Source: Microbacterium arabinogalactanolyticum
GTDB lineage: Bacteria > Actinomycetota > Actinomycetes > Actinomycetales > Microbacteriaceae
Reading direction: 5' to 3'
DNA length: 64,000 bases
NCBI RefSeq assembly: GCF_030268005.1
Contig: NZ_BRZC01000002.1
Span: 248,001 to 312,000 of the forward strand
Shown: in pieces, positions 14,745 to 22,949 of the stretch
Layout of the letters: the number at the start of each line of letters is the position of its first letter
How positions within the stretch are numbered: the stretch's first letter is position 1
The notes under the pieces: generated by a model
What the model was told of the DNA's origin: nothing
The model's input: only the letters and a program-made list of their open reading frames with translations
Databases searched by the model: none
Made by a program: the position numbers and the translations under genes

Positions 14745-14834
14745 CTACTTCGCCGAGACCCCCAGTTCGCGTCGAGACCCCCAGCTGCCTGCACCGGTAG
14801 CTGGGGGTCTCGACCGTAAGTAGGGGTCTCGGCG
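14745..14834. repeat. Nested inverted repeat with CGAGACCCCCA units after leuA
   Basis: Two perfect inverted pairs are nested: TCGAGACCCCCAGCT (14772-14786) with its complement at 14799-14813, and CGCCGAGACCCC (14751-14762) with its complement at 14823-14834. The unit CGAGACCCC thus occurs four times, twice per strand. It lies between the convergent ends of leuA and the TRIC-like gene and may work as a bidirectional terminator. Its modular form looks like a dispersed element of this genus. Confidence 0.75.
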
Positions 14835-14853
14835 TCAGGGTGGGGGTTCCTGG

Positions 14854-15540
14854 TCACGGCTTGATGATCGGGATCATTCCCGTCTCGGTTGCCACCTTGC
14901 GGCGGTAGAGACGGCGCTGCTCGGGCAGCGACACGTCGTAGATGACGGCGAGCACGCGGATGACGGCGGTCACGACGATGCCGGTGATCGCGGCGGCGGT
15001 GATGTCGACGTCGAACAGGTGCATGACGACCGTCGCCGTGCATCCCACTCCGGCGGCGACCGCGTAGAGCGAGCCGACGTGCATGATCGCGACCGGCAGC
15101 CCCATCAGCACGTCGCGCAGGACGCCGCCGCCGACGGCGGCGCACACGCCGATGAACACGGCAGGGACCGGAGGGATGCCGAAGGCGATGGCCTTGCTGA
15201 CTCCGAACGCTCCGAACATCCCGATCACCACGGCGTCGAGGACGACGATAAATGTGTTGATGCGGTTGAAGACCCCCGCCAGCAGCATTCCGAACAGCGC
15301 GGCGCCCGCGGCGGTGATGAGGTACCAGTTGCTCTGCAGCGTCGCCGGGGGCTGACCGATCAGGAGGTCGCGGATCAGACCGCCGCCCATGCCGATCATG
15401 ATGCCGATGATCGCGACGCCCAGCCAGTCGAGACGCCGCTCGCCCTGGAAGCCGGACGCGAACATGGCGCCCTGGACGCCGCCGAGCCCGACGCCGAGCA
15501 GATCGGCCCACAGGGGGATGGTGAAGAGGGGTTCGGTCAC
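14854..15540 (-). CDS. TRIC-like cation channel / UPF0126 family membrane protein
   Basis: Membrane protein of 228 residues with about seven hydrophobic segments arranged as two related halves. Each half has a glycine-rich motif followed by RD: GGGLIRDLLIGQPP and GGGVLRDVLMGLP. This is the signature of the UPF0126/TRIC family, whose structurally studied prokaryotic members form trimeric K+-permeable channels. I chose the GTG at 15540, where the conserved hydrophobic N-terminus begins. A longer frame to 15618 would overlap recO. It is divergent from recO and convergent with leuA. Confidence 0.85.
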   Translation of the reverse strand: MTEPLFTIPLWADLLGVGLGGVQGAMFASGFQGERRLDWLGVAIIGIMIGMGGGLIRDLLIGQPPATLQSNWYLITAAGAALFGMLLAGVFNRINTFIVVLDAVVIGMFGAFGVSKAIAFGIPPVPAVFIGVCAAVGGGVLRDVLMGLPVAIMHVGSLYAVAAGVGCTATVVMHLFDVDITAAAITGIVVTAVIRVLAVIYDVSLPEQRRLYRRKVATETGMIPIIKP

Positions 15541-15576
15541 CCGTCCATTCTTCCCTGTGCAGGGGATAATCGTTGA

Positions 15577-16326
15577 GTGCCCACCTACCGAGACGAAGCG
15601 GTGGTCCTGCGCACCCACAAGCTGGGTGAGGCGGACCGCATCGTCACGATGCTCTCCCGCCGCAACGGCAAGATCCGCGCGGTCGCGAAGGGCGTGCGGC
15701 GCACCTCGTCGAAGTTCGGCTCACGGCTCGAGCCGTTCATGGTCGCCGACGTGCAGCTGTACCAGGGCCGCTCGCTGGACATCGTGCAGCAGGCCGAGTC
15801 GCTCGGTGCGTACGGCGCCGACATCGCGGTCGACTACGAGCGCTTCACAGCCGCCAGCGCCATGGTCGAGACGGCCGACCGGCTGAACGAGGCGGAGGCG
15901 ACGAGCGAGCAGTACCTGTTGCTGGTCGGCGGCCTGCGGTCGCTGTCGCGCGGCGAGCATGCCGCCCGCAGCATCCTGGACTCCTACCTGCTGCGCGTGA
16001 TGGCGCTGTCAGGCTGGGCGCCCGCGCTGGAGGACTGCGCGCGCTGCGGCGCGCCCGGCCCGCACTCGCATTTCGGGCCCCAGATGGGCGGGACCGTCTG
16101 CAGCGACTGCGCCCCGGCGGGAAGCCCGCGGATCTCGGCGTCGACACTCGCGCTGCTGCGTGCGTTGATGGGCGGTGACTGGGCGACGGTGGATGCTGCT
16201 GCTCCGGGCGACCTCGCCGCGGCGTCAGGCACGGTGGCGGCCTATGTGCAGTATCAGCTGGAGCGCGGCATCCGATCCCTGGAGCATGTGACCTCCATCT
16301 CGTCCGACCGACAAGGAGTCCGGTGA
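15577..16326 (+). CDS. recO: DNA repair protein RecO
   Basis: Recombination mediator of the RecFOR pathway that anneals ssDNA and helps load RecA. The 249 residues begin with the OB fold ([25 protein letters not shown]), followed by [17 protein letters not shown]. The C-terminal zinc module is visible as CARCGAP and CSDCAP, about 24 residues apart. The GTG start follows the UPF0126 gene divergently by 36 nt. It overlaps uppS by 4 nt (GTGA), a conserved actinobacterial pair. Confidence 0.94.
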   Translation: MPTYRDEAVVLRTHKLGEADRIVTMLSRRNGKIRAVAKGVRRTSSKFGSRLEPFMVADVQLYQGRSLDIVQQAESLGAYGADIAVDYERFTAASAMVETADRLNEAEATSEQYLLLVGGLRSLSRGEHAARSILDSYLLRVMALSGWAPALEDCARCGAPGPHSHFGPQMGGTVCSDCAPAGSPRISASTLALLRALMGGDWATVDAAAPGDLAAASGTVAAYVQYQLERGIRSLEHVTSISSDRQGVR

Positions 16327-17126
16327 CCCCGAAGCCCTACACGCACAAGGACGCGGTGCCGTTCCGCCCGCTGGACTGGACCGGGGCCCACCCGCCGCAG
16401 TTCCCCGCGGTGCCGAACCACGTCGCGATCGTCATGGACGGGAACGGACGCTGGGCGAACCGCCGGGGGCTCAGCCGCATCGAGGGTCACAAGGCCGGTG
16501 AGGAGGTGCTGCTCGACGTCGTCGCCGGCGCCATCCAGGCGGGTGTGAAGCACCTCTCGGTGTACGCGTTCTCCACGGAGAACTGGGCGCGCTCACCCGA
16601 GGAGGTGCGCTTCCTGATGGGCTACAACCGCGACGTGCTGCACCGCCGGCGCGATCAGCTCAACGAGTGGGGCGTGCGGGTGCGTTGGGCGGGGCGCAAG
16701 CCCCGGCTGTGGGGATCGGTGATCAAGGAACTGCAGTTCGCCGAGCAGCTGACCCGCGGGAACGACGTGCTCACGCTGACGATGTGCGTGAACTACGGCG
16801 GCCGCGTCGAGCTCGTGGACGCGATGCGCGCTCTCGCGGACGAGGTGAAGGCGGGGCGGCTGAAGCCGAGCGCCATCACCGAGAAGCAGATCCGCCGGCA
16901 CCTGTACGTGCCGGACATGCCCGACGTCGACCTGTTCCTGCGCAGCTCGGGCGAGCAGCGCACCTCGAACTTCCTGCTCTGGCAGTCCGCGTACGCCGAG
17001 ATGGTGTTCCTGGACACGCTGTGGCCGGACTTCTCCCGCGAGGAGCTGTGGCGCGCGATCGGGATCTACCTGTCCCGCGATCGCCGGTTCGGCGGGGCCG
17101 TGGACGCACCGGACGCGTCGGAGTAG
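16323..17126 (+). CDS. uppS: Isoprenyl transferase (cis-polyprenyl diphosphate synthase)
   Basis: Synthesises undecaprenyl- or decaprenyl-diphosphate, the lipid carrier for peptidoglycan and wall glycans, at the inner membrane face. The 267 residues have the catalytic MDGNGRWA at 38-45 with Asp39, [11 protein letters not shown], and [20 protein letters not shown], all diagnostic. The final chain length cannot be told. It overlaps recO by 4 nt. Its last 61 nt overlap the 3' end of the convergent P-loop gene. Confidence 0.95.
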   Translation: MTPKPYTHKDAVPFRPLDWTGAHPPQFPAVPNHVAIVMDGNGRWANRRGLSRIEGHKAGEEVLLDVVAGAIQAGVKHLSVYAFSTENWARSPEEVRFLMGYNRDVLHRRRDQLNEWGVRVRWAGRKPRLWGSVIKELQFAEQLTRGNDVLTLTMCVNYGGRVELVDAMRALADEVKAGRLKPSAITEKQIRRHLYVPDMPDVDLFLRSSGEQRTSNFLLWQSAYAEMVFLDTLWPDFSREELWRAIGIYLSRDRRFGGAVDAPDASE

Positions 17127-17707
17127 CGGCGGGGAGCTCGGTCCGCCGGCAGCCGGCTGAGCCACCGCTCCGCCTCGCGCGGATGCGCGAAGCGCACGAT
17201 CGTCAGGTCCGGGAAGCGCGCCTCGTACTCCGGCATCCGCTCCCGCCACACGTTCAACGTCTGCTGCTGCCAGCGCAGCACGTTCTCCTCGGGCGCGGTC
17301 GTGGTCGCCAATTGCCAGAGCGTCGGTTCACGGTTGCCGTTCCACAGTTCCCGCCGCAGGATGCTGCGCTTCAATGTCCGGCGCCACAGGCGCCCGCGCA
17401 CGATCCGGTCGGGGTAGTCGAGCCACGCGCACAGCTCGGCACGCGGCGGGAGCACGTCGTCGACGCCCCTCGACGTGTACTGCCACTCGCTGACCCAGCG
17501 GTCCGTCGCGGCGAACGCGCGCACCTCGTCGAGGAACGACTCCCGCGGCGTCCACTCCGGGCCGTGGTGCAGCGCATCGAGCTCATAGCGCGGCAGATCC
17601 GCGGCATCCGCAAGCCGGGCGGCGAACGTCGTCTTCCCGGAACCCGACACTCCGGCGACGACCACCCGCCGCGGGCGGAAGGGGACCGGATCGGACGTGC
17701 TGAGCAT
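17066..17707 (-). CDS. P-loop kinase-like protein (adenylate kinase/topology modulation family)
   Basis: A 213-residue cytosolic protein with Walker [10 protein letters not shown] at 19-27 and an adenylate-kinase-like layout: [14 protein letters not shown] after the P-loop, then [20 protein letters not shown], a lid-like basic segment. Such proteins are annotated as AAA family ATPase or topology modulation protein, with unknown substrate. The C-terminal tail is basic and overlaps uppS on the other strand by 61 nt. The ATG at 17707 is 38 nt from the divergent DsbA-like gene. Confidence 0.8.
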   Translation of the reverse strand: MLSTSDPVPFRPRRVVVAGVSGSGKTTFAARLADAADLPRYELDALHHGPEWTPRESFLDEVRAFAATDRWVSEWQYTSRGVDDVLPPRAELCAWLDYPDRIVRGRLWRRTLKRSILRRELWNGNREPTLWQLATTTAPEENVLRWQQQTLNVWRERMPEYEARFPDLTIVRFAHPREAERWLSRLPADRAPRRYSDASGASTAPPNRRSRDR

Positions 17708-17744
17708 CAGAGAAGATTACCGGCACGGAATACGATCGCGTTCC

Positions 17745-18440
17745 ATGCCGTTGAATGGTGTTGTGAGCGAACCCATCTCCATCGACATCTGGTCCGACAT
17801 CGCCTGCCCCTGGTGCTACATCGGCAAGCGCAACCTCGAGGCGGGCCTCGCCTCCACAGCGGGGGATCCCGACGCCCCGCAGGTGGAGATCACCTTCCAC
17901 TCCTTCGAGCTCTCGCCCGACACCCCCGTCGACTTCGACGGCGACGAGCTCGACTTCCTCGCCGGGCACAAGGGCATGGCGCGGGAGCAGGTCGAGCAGA
18001 TGCTGTCGCACGTGACCAAGGTCGCAGCCGGCGCGGGCCTGCAGTACCGCTTCGATCTGCTGCAGCACACCAACACGGTCAAGGCGCATGAGCTGCTGCA
18101 CTTCGCCAAGGCGAAGGGCCTGCAGCACGAGATGGAGGAGCGGCTCATGTCCGCCTACTTCACCGAGGGCAAGCACGTCGGCCGCGTCGACGACCTGGTC
18201 GCCCTCGCCGTCGAGGTCGGACTGGACGCGGATGAGACCCGCTCCGCTCTGGAGTCCGCCGAGTACCTGGATGCCGTCCGCGCCGACCAGGCGCAGGCGC
18301 GCGCCTACGGCATCAACGGCGTCCCGTTCTTCGTGATCGACGGCCAGTACGGTGTCAGCGGCGCGCAGCCGCCGGAGGCGTTCGAGAACGTGATCCGCGA
18401 CATCTGGGCGCAGAAGCAGGGCGTCGCCGCGGAGGCCTGA
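17745..18440 (+). CDS. DsbA family oxidoreductase (FrnE-like)
   Basis: Thioredoxin-fold protein of 231 residues with the active site C21-P-W-C24 near the N-terminus and the cis-proline region INGVPFFVIDGQYGVSGAQPPEAF, typical of the FrnE/2-hydroxychromene-2-carboxylate isomerase branch. No signal peptide is seen, so it is cytosolic, unlike classical DsbA. It may act in thiol-disulfide exchange. The ATG at 17745 is preceded by TACGAT at 17731-17736 with 8 nt between, which suggests a leaderless transcript. GTG 17763 is an alternative start. Confidence 0.88.
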   Translation: MPLNGVVSEPISIDIWSDIACPWCYIGKRNLEAGLASTAGDPDAPQVEITFHSFELSPDTPVDFDGDELDFLAGHKGMAREQVEQMLSHVTKVAAGAGLQYRFDLLQHTNTVKAHELLHFAKAKGLQHEMEERLMSAYFTEGKHVGRVDDLVALAVEVGLDADETRSALESAEYLDAVRADQAQARAYGINGVPFFVIDGQYGVSGAQPPEAFENVIRDIWAQKQGVAAEA

Positions 18441-18455
18441 GCCACCGATCACGAA

Positions 18456-18485
18456 TGCGGCGGGCCCCTTCAGGGACCCGCCGCA
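18456..18485. terminator. Bidirectional terminator hairpin
   Basis: TGCGGCGGGCCCC and GGGACCCGCCGCA form a 13-base stem with one mismatch around a TTCA loop, between the convergent DsbA-like and phosphoesterase genes. Strong G+C pairing but no clear U run on either strand. Confidence 0.75.
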
Positions 18486-18503
18486 CTCGTCGTAGGGGGA
18501 GCG

Positions 18504-19706
18504 TCAGATCCGCTCCTGCTTCGGGGCCAGCGGCAGCGGCTCCATCGGCTGGTCGTTCGCCGTGAGGTCGATGCCCAGGTCGCGTGCGTACACGACACGC
18601 GTCTGGATCGACACGTCGTCGCCGTTCTCGGTCAGCTCGAAGACCCGGCCGCCGCGGAGGCGGTTGCGCTCAGCGCCGTCCAGGCCGTAGGCGCCGAAGC
18701 CGGTGCCCGGCGCGTACCCGAGCATCACGCCGTAGTAGTCGCCGACGTAGTCGTTGACGTGGTCGTGACCGACGAACACGCCCTTCACATCGCCGCGCTC
18801 GAGGATGGCGTTGTACATGCCCGAGTTGATCGGACCGGGGCACTCGTCCTCGTTGCGCTCACCGATGATGCCGTGACGCGCCCTGCCGCGCGCGGCGTCC
18901 GCCGCTGTGCGGGTGTCGACGCCGCCCCACCACATGAAGCGGTGCTCCCACAGTGCGATGTGGATGAACATGAGACCGGGGACCTTGCGGCCCAGCCGCT
19001 TCTCCAGCTGCTGCGACTGCTCGCGGTACCAGGCCACCTGGTCCATGCGGATCCAGTCCCAGGTGGGGTAGCCGTCGAAGTTCTGGCCGTTGATCGCGCC
19101 GGGGGCGTAGCGGCCGGAGTCGATCAGCCACAGCGCGAACGCGTCGCGGTTCTTCTTCGCGGACGAGGCGATCGACACGATCGTGTTGCTCGTGCCGGTC
19201 AGGCCCGCCGCGTTGTCGGCGTTGACGTTGTAGTCGTACGAGCGGTAGATCTTCAGCATCCCGGCCTCGTCGACACCCGACTCGGGCAGCGAGTCCTCGT
19301 CGTGGTTGCCGTAGGTGACCGCCCACGGGATGCGCCGCGACTCCATCGGCCAGACGACGTTGTTGATCGCCTGCTTGACCTCGAGGCGCGACGCGCAGCC
19401 GCCGGAGATGACGTCGCCGTTGATCACCACGAAGTCGGGCTTCTCCTGGTCGAGCACCTTCTCGATCAGCTCGACCGTGCGCCGGTCGGTGAGCTCGTCG
19501 TCCTGCGTGTCGTTGAACTGCACCACCTTGAAGGTCCCGTCGGGACGGAACCGCAGCTCCCGCGCCTTCGGGCCGGGCCGGCCGGACGGCGTGGCAGGCG
19601 GGGTCGTGCCGGCACTCGCGGCCACAGCGGGCAGTGCCGCGCTGACGGCGCCGAGCGCTCCTGCGGTCAGGACGGTGCGCCGGCTCAGCGGCAGTCGATC
19701 AGACAT
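18504..19706 (-). CDS. Tat-exported metallophosphoesterase
   Basis: Calcineurin-like phosphoesterase of 400 residues. The N-terminus SRRTVLTAGALGAVSAALPAVAASA has a twin-arginine motif and an Ala-rich cleavage region, so the protein is exported folded through Tat. Metal-site motifs appear in order: FNDTQDDE, VVINGDVISGG, TYGNHDED, a later HIALWEH and GHDHVNDYVG. The layout resembles Dcr2-type phosphatases. The substrate is unknown; a secreted phosphatase role in phosphate scavenging is one possibility. AAGGAG lies about 8 nt before the ATG at 19706. The 151-nt gap upstream shows nothing I can identify. Confidence 0.88.
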   Translation of the reverse strand: MSDRLPLSRRTVLTAGALGAVSAALPAVAASAGTTPPATPSGRPGPKARELRFRPDGTFKVVQFNDTQDDELTDRRTVELIEKVLDQEKPDFVVINGDVISGGCASRLEVKQAINNVVWPMESRRIPWAVTYGNHDEDSLPESGVDEAGMLKIYRSYDYNVNADNAAGLTGTSNTIVSIASSAKKNRDAFALWLIDSGRYAPGAINGQNFDGYPTWDWIRMDQVAWYREQSQQLEKRLGRKVPGLMFIHIALWEHRFMWWGGVDTRTAADAARGRARHGIIGERNEDECPGPINSGMYNAILERGDVKGVFVGHDHVNDYVGDYYGVMLGYAPGTGFGAYGLDGAERNRLRGGRVFELTENGDDVSIQTRVVYARDLGIDLTANDQPMEPLPLAPKQERI

Positions 19707-19857
19707 TCAAGGGCTCCTTCGTCTCGGGCGATGCATCGCCGCGGAGACGGTAGGAGCCGGAGATGGCCGTCGTCCGACGGGAAGGTGAACGAGGCACCCG
19801 GCCGAGGCGCATGACCGCCTGAAGCGCTCATGAACGACGGCCAGACGGATGCCGGGC

Positions 19858-20361
19858 TCAGCGCCCTGCGGCCGCCAGGGCGTCCTCGATCGCGGACACG
19901 ATCTCGGGGGCATCCGGCTTCTGCTTGGGACGGAACCGCTGCACCGAGCCGTCGGCGGAGACCAGGAACTTCTCGAAGTTCCACTCCACGCGCCCGGCCT
20001 TCCCGCCCGCGTCCGACGTCTGCTTGAGCGCCTTGTACAGCTCGTGGGCGTTGCGGCCGTTGACCTTGACCTTCCCGTTCACGGGGAACGTGACGCCGTA
20101 CGTCGTGGAGCAGAACTCCAGGATCTGCTCCATCGAACCCGGCTCCTGGCCCATGAACTGGTTGCACGGGAAGCCCACCACCGAGAAGCCGCGGTCGCCG
20201 TACTCGCGCTGGAGCTGCTCGAGCTGCTCGTACTGCGGGGTCAGGCCGCACTTGGAGGCCACGTTGACCACCAGCACCACGTCCGACCCGTAGTCGTCGA
20301 GCGTCTTCGCGGTGCCCTCCGCGTCGGAGAACGGGATCTGTCGCAGCGTCGTTTCGGTCAT
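19858..20361 (-). CDS. Glutathione peroxidase family protein (thioredoxin-dependent type likely)
   Basis: Peroxide-reducing enzyme of 167 residues. Peroxidatic Cys38 is in NVASKCGLTPQYEQL. FPCNQFMGQEPG and WNFEKFLV supply the other conserved active-site residues. It uses Cys, not selenocysteine. Actinobacteria usually lack glutathione, so thioredoxin or mycothiol-linked electrons are more likely than GSH. The ATG at 20361 follows GGTGGGGAGT, and an open frame continues upstream without a conserved sequence. It is divergent from dusB. Confidence 0.93.
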   Translation of the reverse strand: MTETTLRQIPFSDAEGTAKTLDDYGSDVVLVVNVASKCGLTPQYEQLEQLQREYGDRGFSVVGFPCNQFMGQEPGSMEQILEFCSTTYGVTFPVNGKVKVNGRNAHELYKALKQTSDAGGKAGRVEWNFEKFLVSADGSVQRFRPKQKPDAPEIVSAIEDALAAAGR

Positions 20362-20422
20362 ACTCCCCACCCTAATTCCGCCGCGCCCACCGGGCGCCGA
20401 CGTCTGGGAGAATGGAGGGGAC

Positions 20423-21595
20423 ATGACTCTCGCCACCGCCCTTCGACAAGCTCCGGAACCCACGACGAGTGCGCTCCGCATCGGACCGATCGACCTCGAC
20501 GTACCCGTCGTCCTCGCCCCGATGGCGGGCATCACCAACACCGCCTTCCGGCGGCTCTGCCGCGAGTACGGTGCAGGCCTCTACGTCAGCGAGATGATCA
20601 CCTCCCGCGCCCTCGTGGAGCGCAACGCCGTCACGATGCGCCTGATCCAGCACCATGAGAGCGAGACGACCCGTTCCATCCAGCTGTACGGCGTGGACCC
20701 GGCCACCATCGCCGAGGCCGTCCGCATCATCGTCGCGGAGGACCGCGCCGACCACATCGACCTGAACTTCGGATGCCCGGTGCCGAAGGTCACCCGCAAG
20801 GGCGGGGGAGCGGCGCTGCCCTGGAAGATCGGCCTGTTCGCCGACATCGTCGACCGCGCCGTCAAGGCCGCGGGCGACGTGCCCCTCACGGTCAAGATGC
20901 GCAAGGGCATCAACAAGGACCACCTGACCTTCCTGGAGGCGGGACGCGCGGCGGAGGACGCCGGAGCGGCGGCCGTGGCGCTGCACGCCCGCACCGCGTC
21001 CGAGTACTACTCCGGCCATGCCGACTGGAACGCGATCGGCGAGCTCAAGCAGGCCGTCACCAGCATCCCCGTGCTCGGCAACGGCGACATCTGGTCGGCC
21101 GACGACGCCGTGCGGATGATGGCGGAGACCGGCGCCGACGGCGTGGTCGTCGGACGAGGCTGCCTGGGCCGGCCGTGGCTGTTCGGTGACCTGGCGCGCG
21201 CGTTCGGCGGGGCGGGCGTGGAGGTCGACGCGACGCTGCAGTTCGTCGCGCAGGCGTTCCGCCGTCACGCGGAGCTCCTGGTCGAGTTCTTCGAGGACGA
21301 GGACCGCGGATGCAAGGACGTGCGCAAGCACGTCGCCTGGTACTTCAAGGGCTACCCGGTCGGAGGCGAGCTGCGCGCGGCGCTGGCACGCGCGTCCACC
21401 CTGCAGGAGATCGACGATCTGCTCGGCACCCTCGGCGACGCGCCCTACCCGGGTGTCGGCGCGGAGGGGCAGCGCGGCCGCGCGGGCTCCCCGAAGCGCA
21501 CGGCGCTCCCGGACGGCTGGCTGGACTCGCGCGAGATCGCCGCCGACGTGAGCGACATGATGCGCGGAGCGGAGATCGAGAACAGTGGTGGCTGA
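20423..21595 (+). CDS. dusB: tRNA-dihydrouridine synthase
   Basis: FMN enzyme that reduces uridines in tRNA D-loops. The 390 residues show the FMN-barrel start VPVVLAPMAGITNTAFRRLCREYG, catalytic-cysteine motif NFGCPVPKVTRKGGGAAL, LHARTASEYYSGHADW and VVGRGCLGRPWLFGDL. The ATG at 20423 follows GGAGGGG. Codons 6-12 (ALRQAPEP) are encoded by a degenerate copy of the dispersed repeat, so the extreme N-terminus is not conserved sequence. It overlaps dgt by 11 nt. Confidence 0.95.
   Translation: MTLATALRQAPEPTTSALRIGPIDLDVPVVLAPMAGITNTAFRRLCREYGAGLYVSEMITSRALVERNAVTMRLIQHHESETTRSIQLYGVDPATIAEAVRIIVAEDRADHIDLNFGCPVPKVTRKGGGAALPWKIGLFADIVDRAVKAAGDVPLTVKMRKGINKDHLTFLEAGRAAEDAGAAAVALHARTASEYYSGHADWNAIGELKQAVTSIPVLGNGDIWSADDAVRMMAETGADGVVVGRGCLGRPWLFGDLARAFGGAGVEVDATLQFVAQAFRRHAELLVEFFEDEDRGCKDVRKHVAWYFKGYPVGGELRAALARASTLQEIDDLLGTLGDAPYPGVGAEGQRGRAGSPKRTALPDGWLDSREIAADVSDMMRGAEIENSGG
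20441..20455 (+). repeat. Degenerate copy of the CTTCGACAGGCTCAG repeat in dusB
   Basis: CTTCGACAAGCTCCG matches the hemW copy with two differences and has the same preceding CGCC. It lies in the first dozen codons of dusB, outside the conserved domain. Confidence 0.5.
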
Positions 21596-22949
21596 CCCGG
21601 GGTACGGCGCCGCCGACGCCGAGCGCTTCTTCGCGGAGACCCACCGCTCTGAGCGCAACGACTTCTCCCGCGACCGCGCCCGCGTGCTGCACTCCGCGGC
21701 CCTGCGGCGGCTCGCCGCCAAGACGCAGGTGCTGAGCCCGGCCTCCACCGCGGACTTCGCCCGCAACCGCCTCACGCATTCGCTCGAGGTCGCGCAGGTG
21801 GGCCGCGAGCTCGCGACCGCCCTGGGCGTCTCGGAGGACGTGGTCGACACCGCCTGCCTGAGCCACGACCTGGGGCATCCGCCGTTCGGCCACAACGGCG
21901 AGCGGGCGCTGAACGACTGGGCATCCGACATCGGCGGTTTCGAGGGCAACGCGCAGTCGCTGCGCATCCTGACGCGGCTCGAGGCGAAGGTGCTCGACGA
22001 CCAGGAGCACTCCGTCGGGCTGAACCTCACCCGGGCGAGCCTCGACGCGACGTGCAAGTACCCGTGGACAATCGACAATCCGCTGCCCGATCCGGGCGGG
22101 CGGCTGAAGTTCGGGGTGTACCCGGACGACGAGCCGGTCTTCCACTGGATGCGCGACGGGGCGCCGGGACGCCTGCGCTGCATCGAGGCCGAGATCATGG
22201 ACCTCAGCGACGACATCGGGTACTCGGTGCACGACTTCGAGGACGCGATCGTGAACGGCTACCTCGACGTCGCACAGCTGTCCGATCCGGTCGAGCACCA
22301 TCCGCTCGTCGGGCGGATCCAGCAATGGGTCGGCTACGACTACACCCGCGAGGAGCTCGCGGACGCGCTGTACCGCCTCACCCGTCAGCCCATGTGGTTG
22401 AAGACCTTCGACCGCTCCCGGCAGGATCTGGCCCGGCTGAAGAACCTCACCAGCGACCTGATCGGGCGCTTCGCCCGGGCATCCGTCGCCGCGACCCGCG
22501 AGGCATACCCGGGGCCGAACCTCGCCCGCTACAGCGGGCACGTCGTCGTGCCCCGCGTCGTCGAGACCGAGATCGCGGTGCTCAAGGGCATCATGGGGCA
22601 GGCGATCGTCACGATCGACGCGCGCAAGGGCGTCTACAAGGAGCAGCGTCGCGTGCTCACGCGCCTCGCGGACGCGCTGTGGTCGACGGACTCGCTGTGG
22701 TCGGCCGGTGCGGACGCGCTCGAGCCCGCCTTCGCCGCCGACTTCCTCGCTGCGACGACGGATGCCGAGCGTGCACGGGTGGTCGTGGACCAGGTGGCCA
22801 GCCTCACCGACCAGACCGCCGTCGACTGGCACAACCGTCTGGTCGGCGAGATCGACCCCGCCGAGGTCGGCATCTGGACGCCCCGCCACGCCCGCCCCGG
22901 AGCGCACCGCCGCCCCGCGAACCGGGTGGTCGTCGAAGGGGCCGTCTGA
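21585..22949 (+). CDS. dgt: Deoxyguanosinetriphosphate triphosphohydrolase-like protein
   Basis: HD-superfamily phosphohydrolase that removes triphosphate from dNTPs. The 454 residues contain RNRLTHSLEVAQVGREL (first metal His), CLSHDLGHPPFGHNGERAL (HD pair) and later EIMDLSDDIGYSVHDFEDAI (last metal Asp), the complete dGTPase set. GTG start at 21585 inside the dusB end. It ends in a TGATG overlap with dnaG. The dusB-dgt-dnaG order is typical of actinobacteria and suggests shared expression of replication-related functions. Confidence 0.95.
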   Translation: MVADPGYGAADAERFFAETHRSERNDFSRDRARVLHSAALRRLAAKTQVLSPASTADFARNRLTHSLEVAQVGRELATALGVSEDVVDTACLSHDLGHPPFGHNGERALNDWASDIGGFEGNAQSLRILTRLEAKVLDDQEHSVGLNLTRASLDATCKYPWTIDNPLPDPGGRLKFGVYPDDEPVFHWMRDGAPGRLRCIEAEIMDLSDDIGYSVHDFEDAIVNGYLDVAQLSDPVEHHPLVGRIQQWVGYDYTREELADALYRLTRQPMWLKTFDRSRQDLARLKNLTSDLIGRFARASVAATREAYPGPNLARYSGHVVVPRVVETEIAVLKGIMGQAIVTIDARKGVYKEQRRVLTRLADALWSTDSLWSAGADALEPAFAADFLAATTDAERARVVVDQVASLTDQTAVDWHNRLVGEIDPAEVGIWTPRHARPGAHRRPANRVVVEGAV

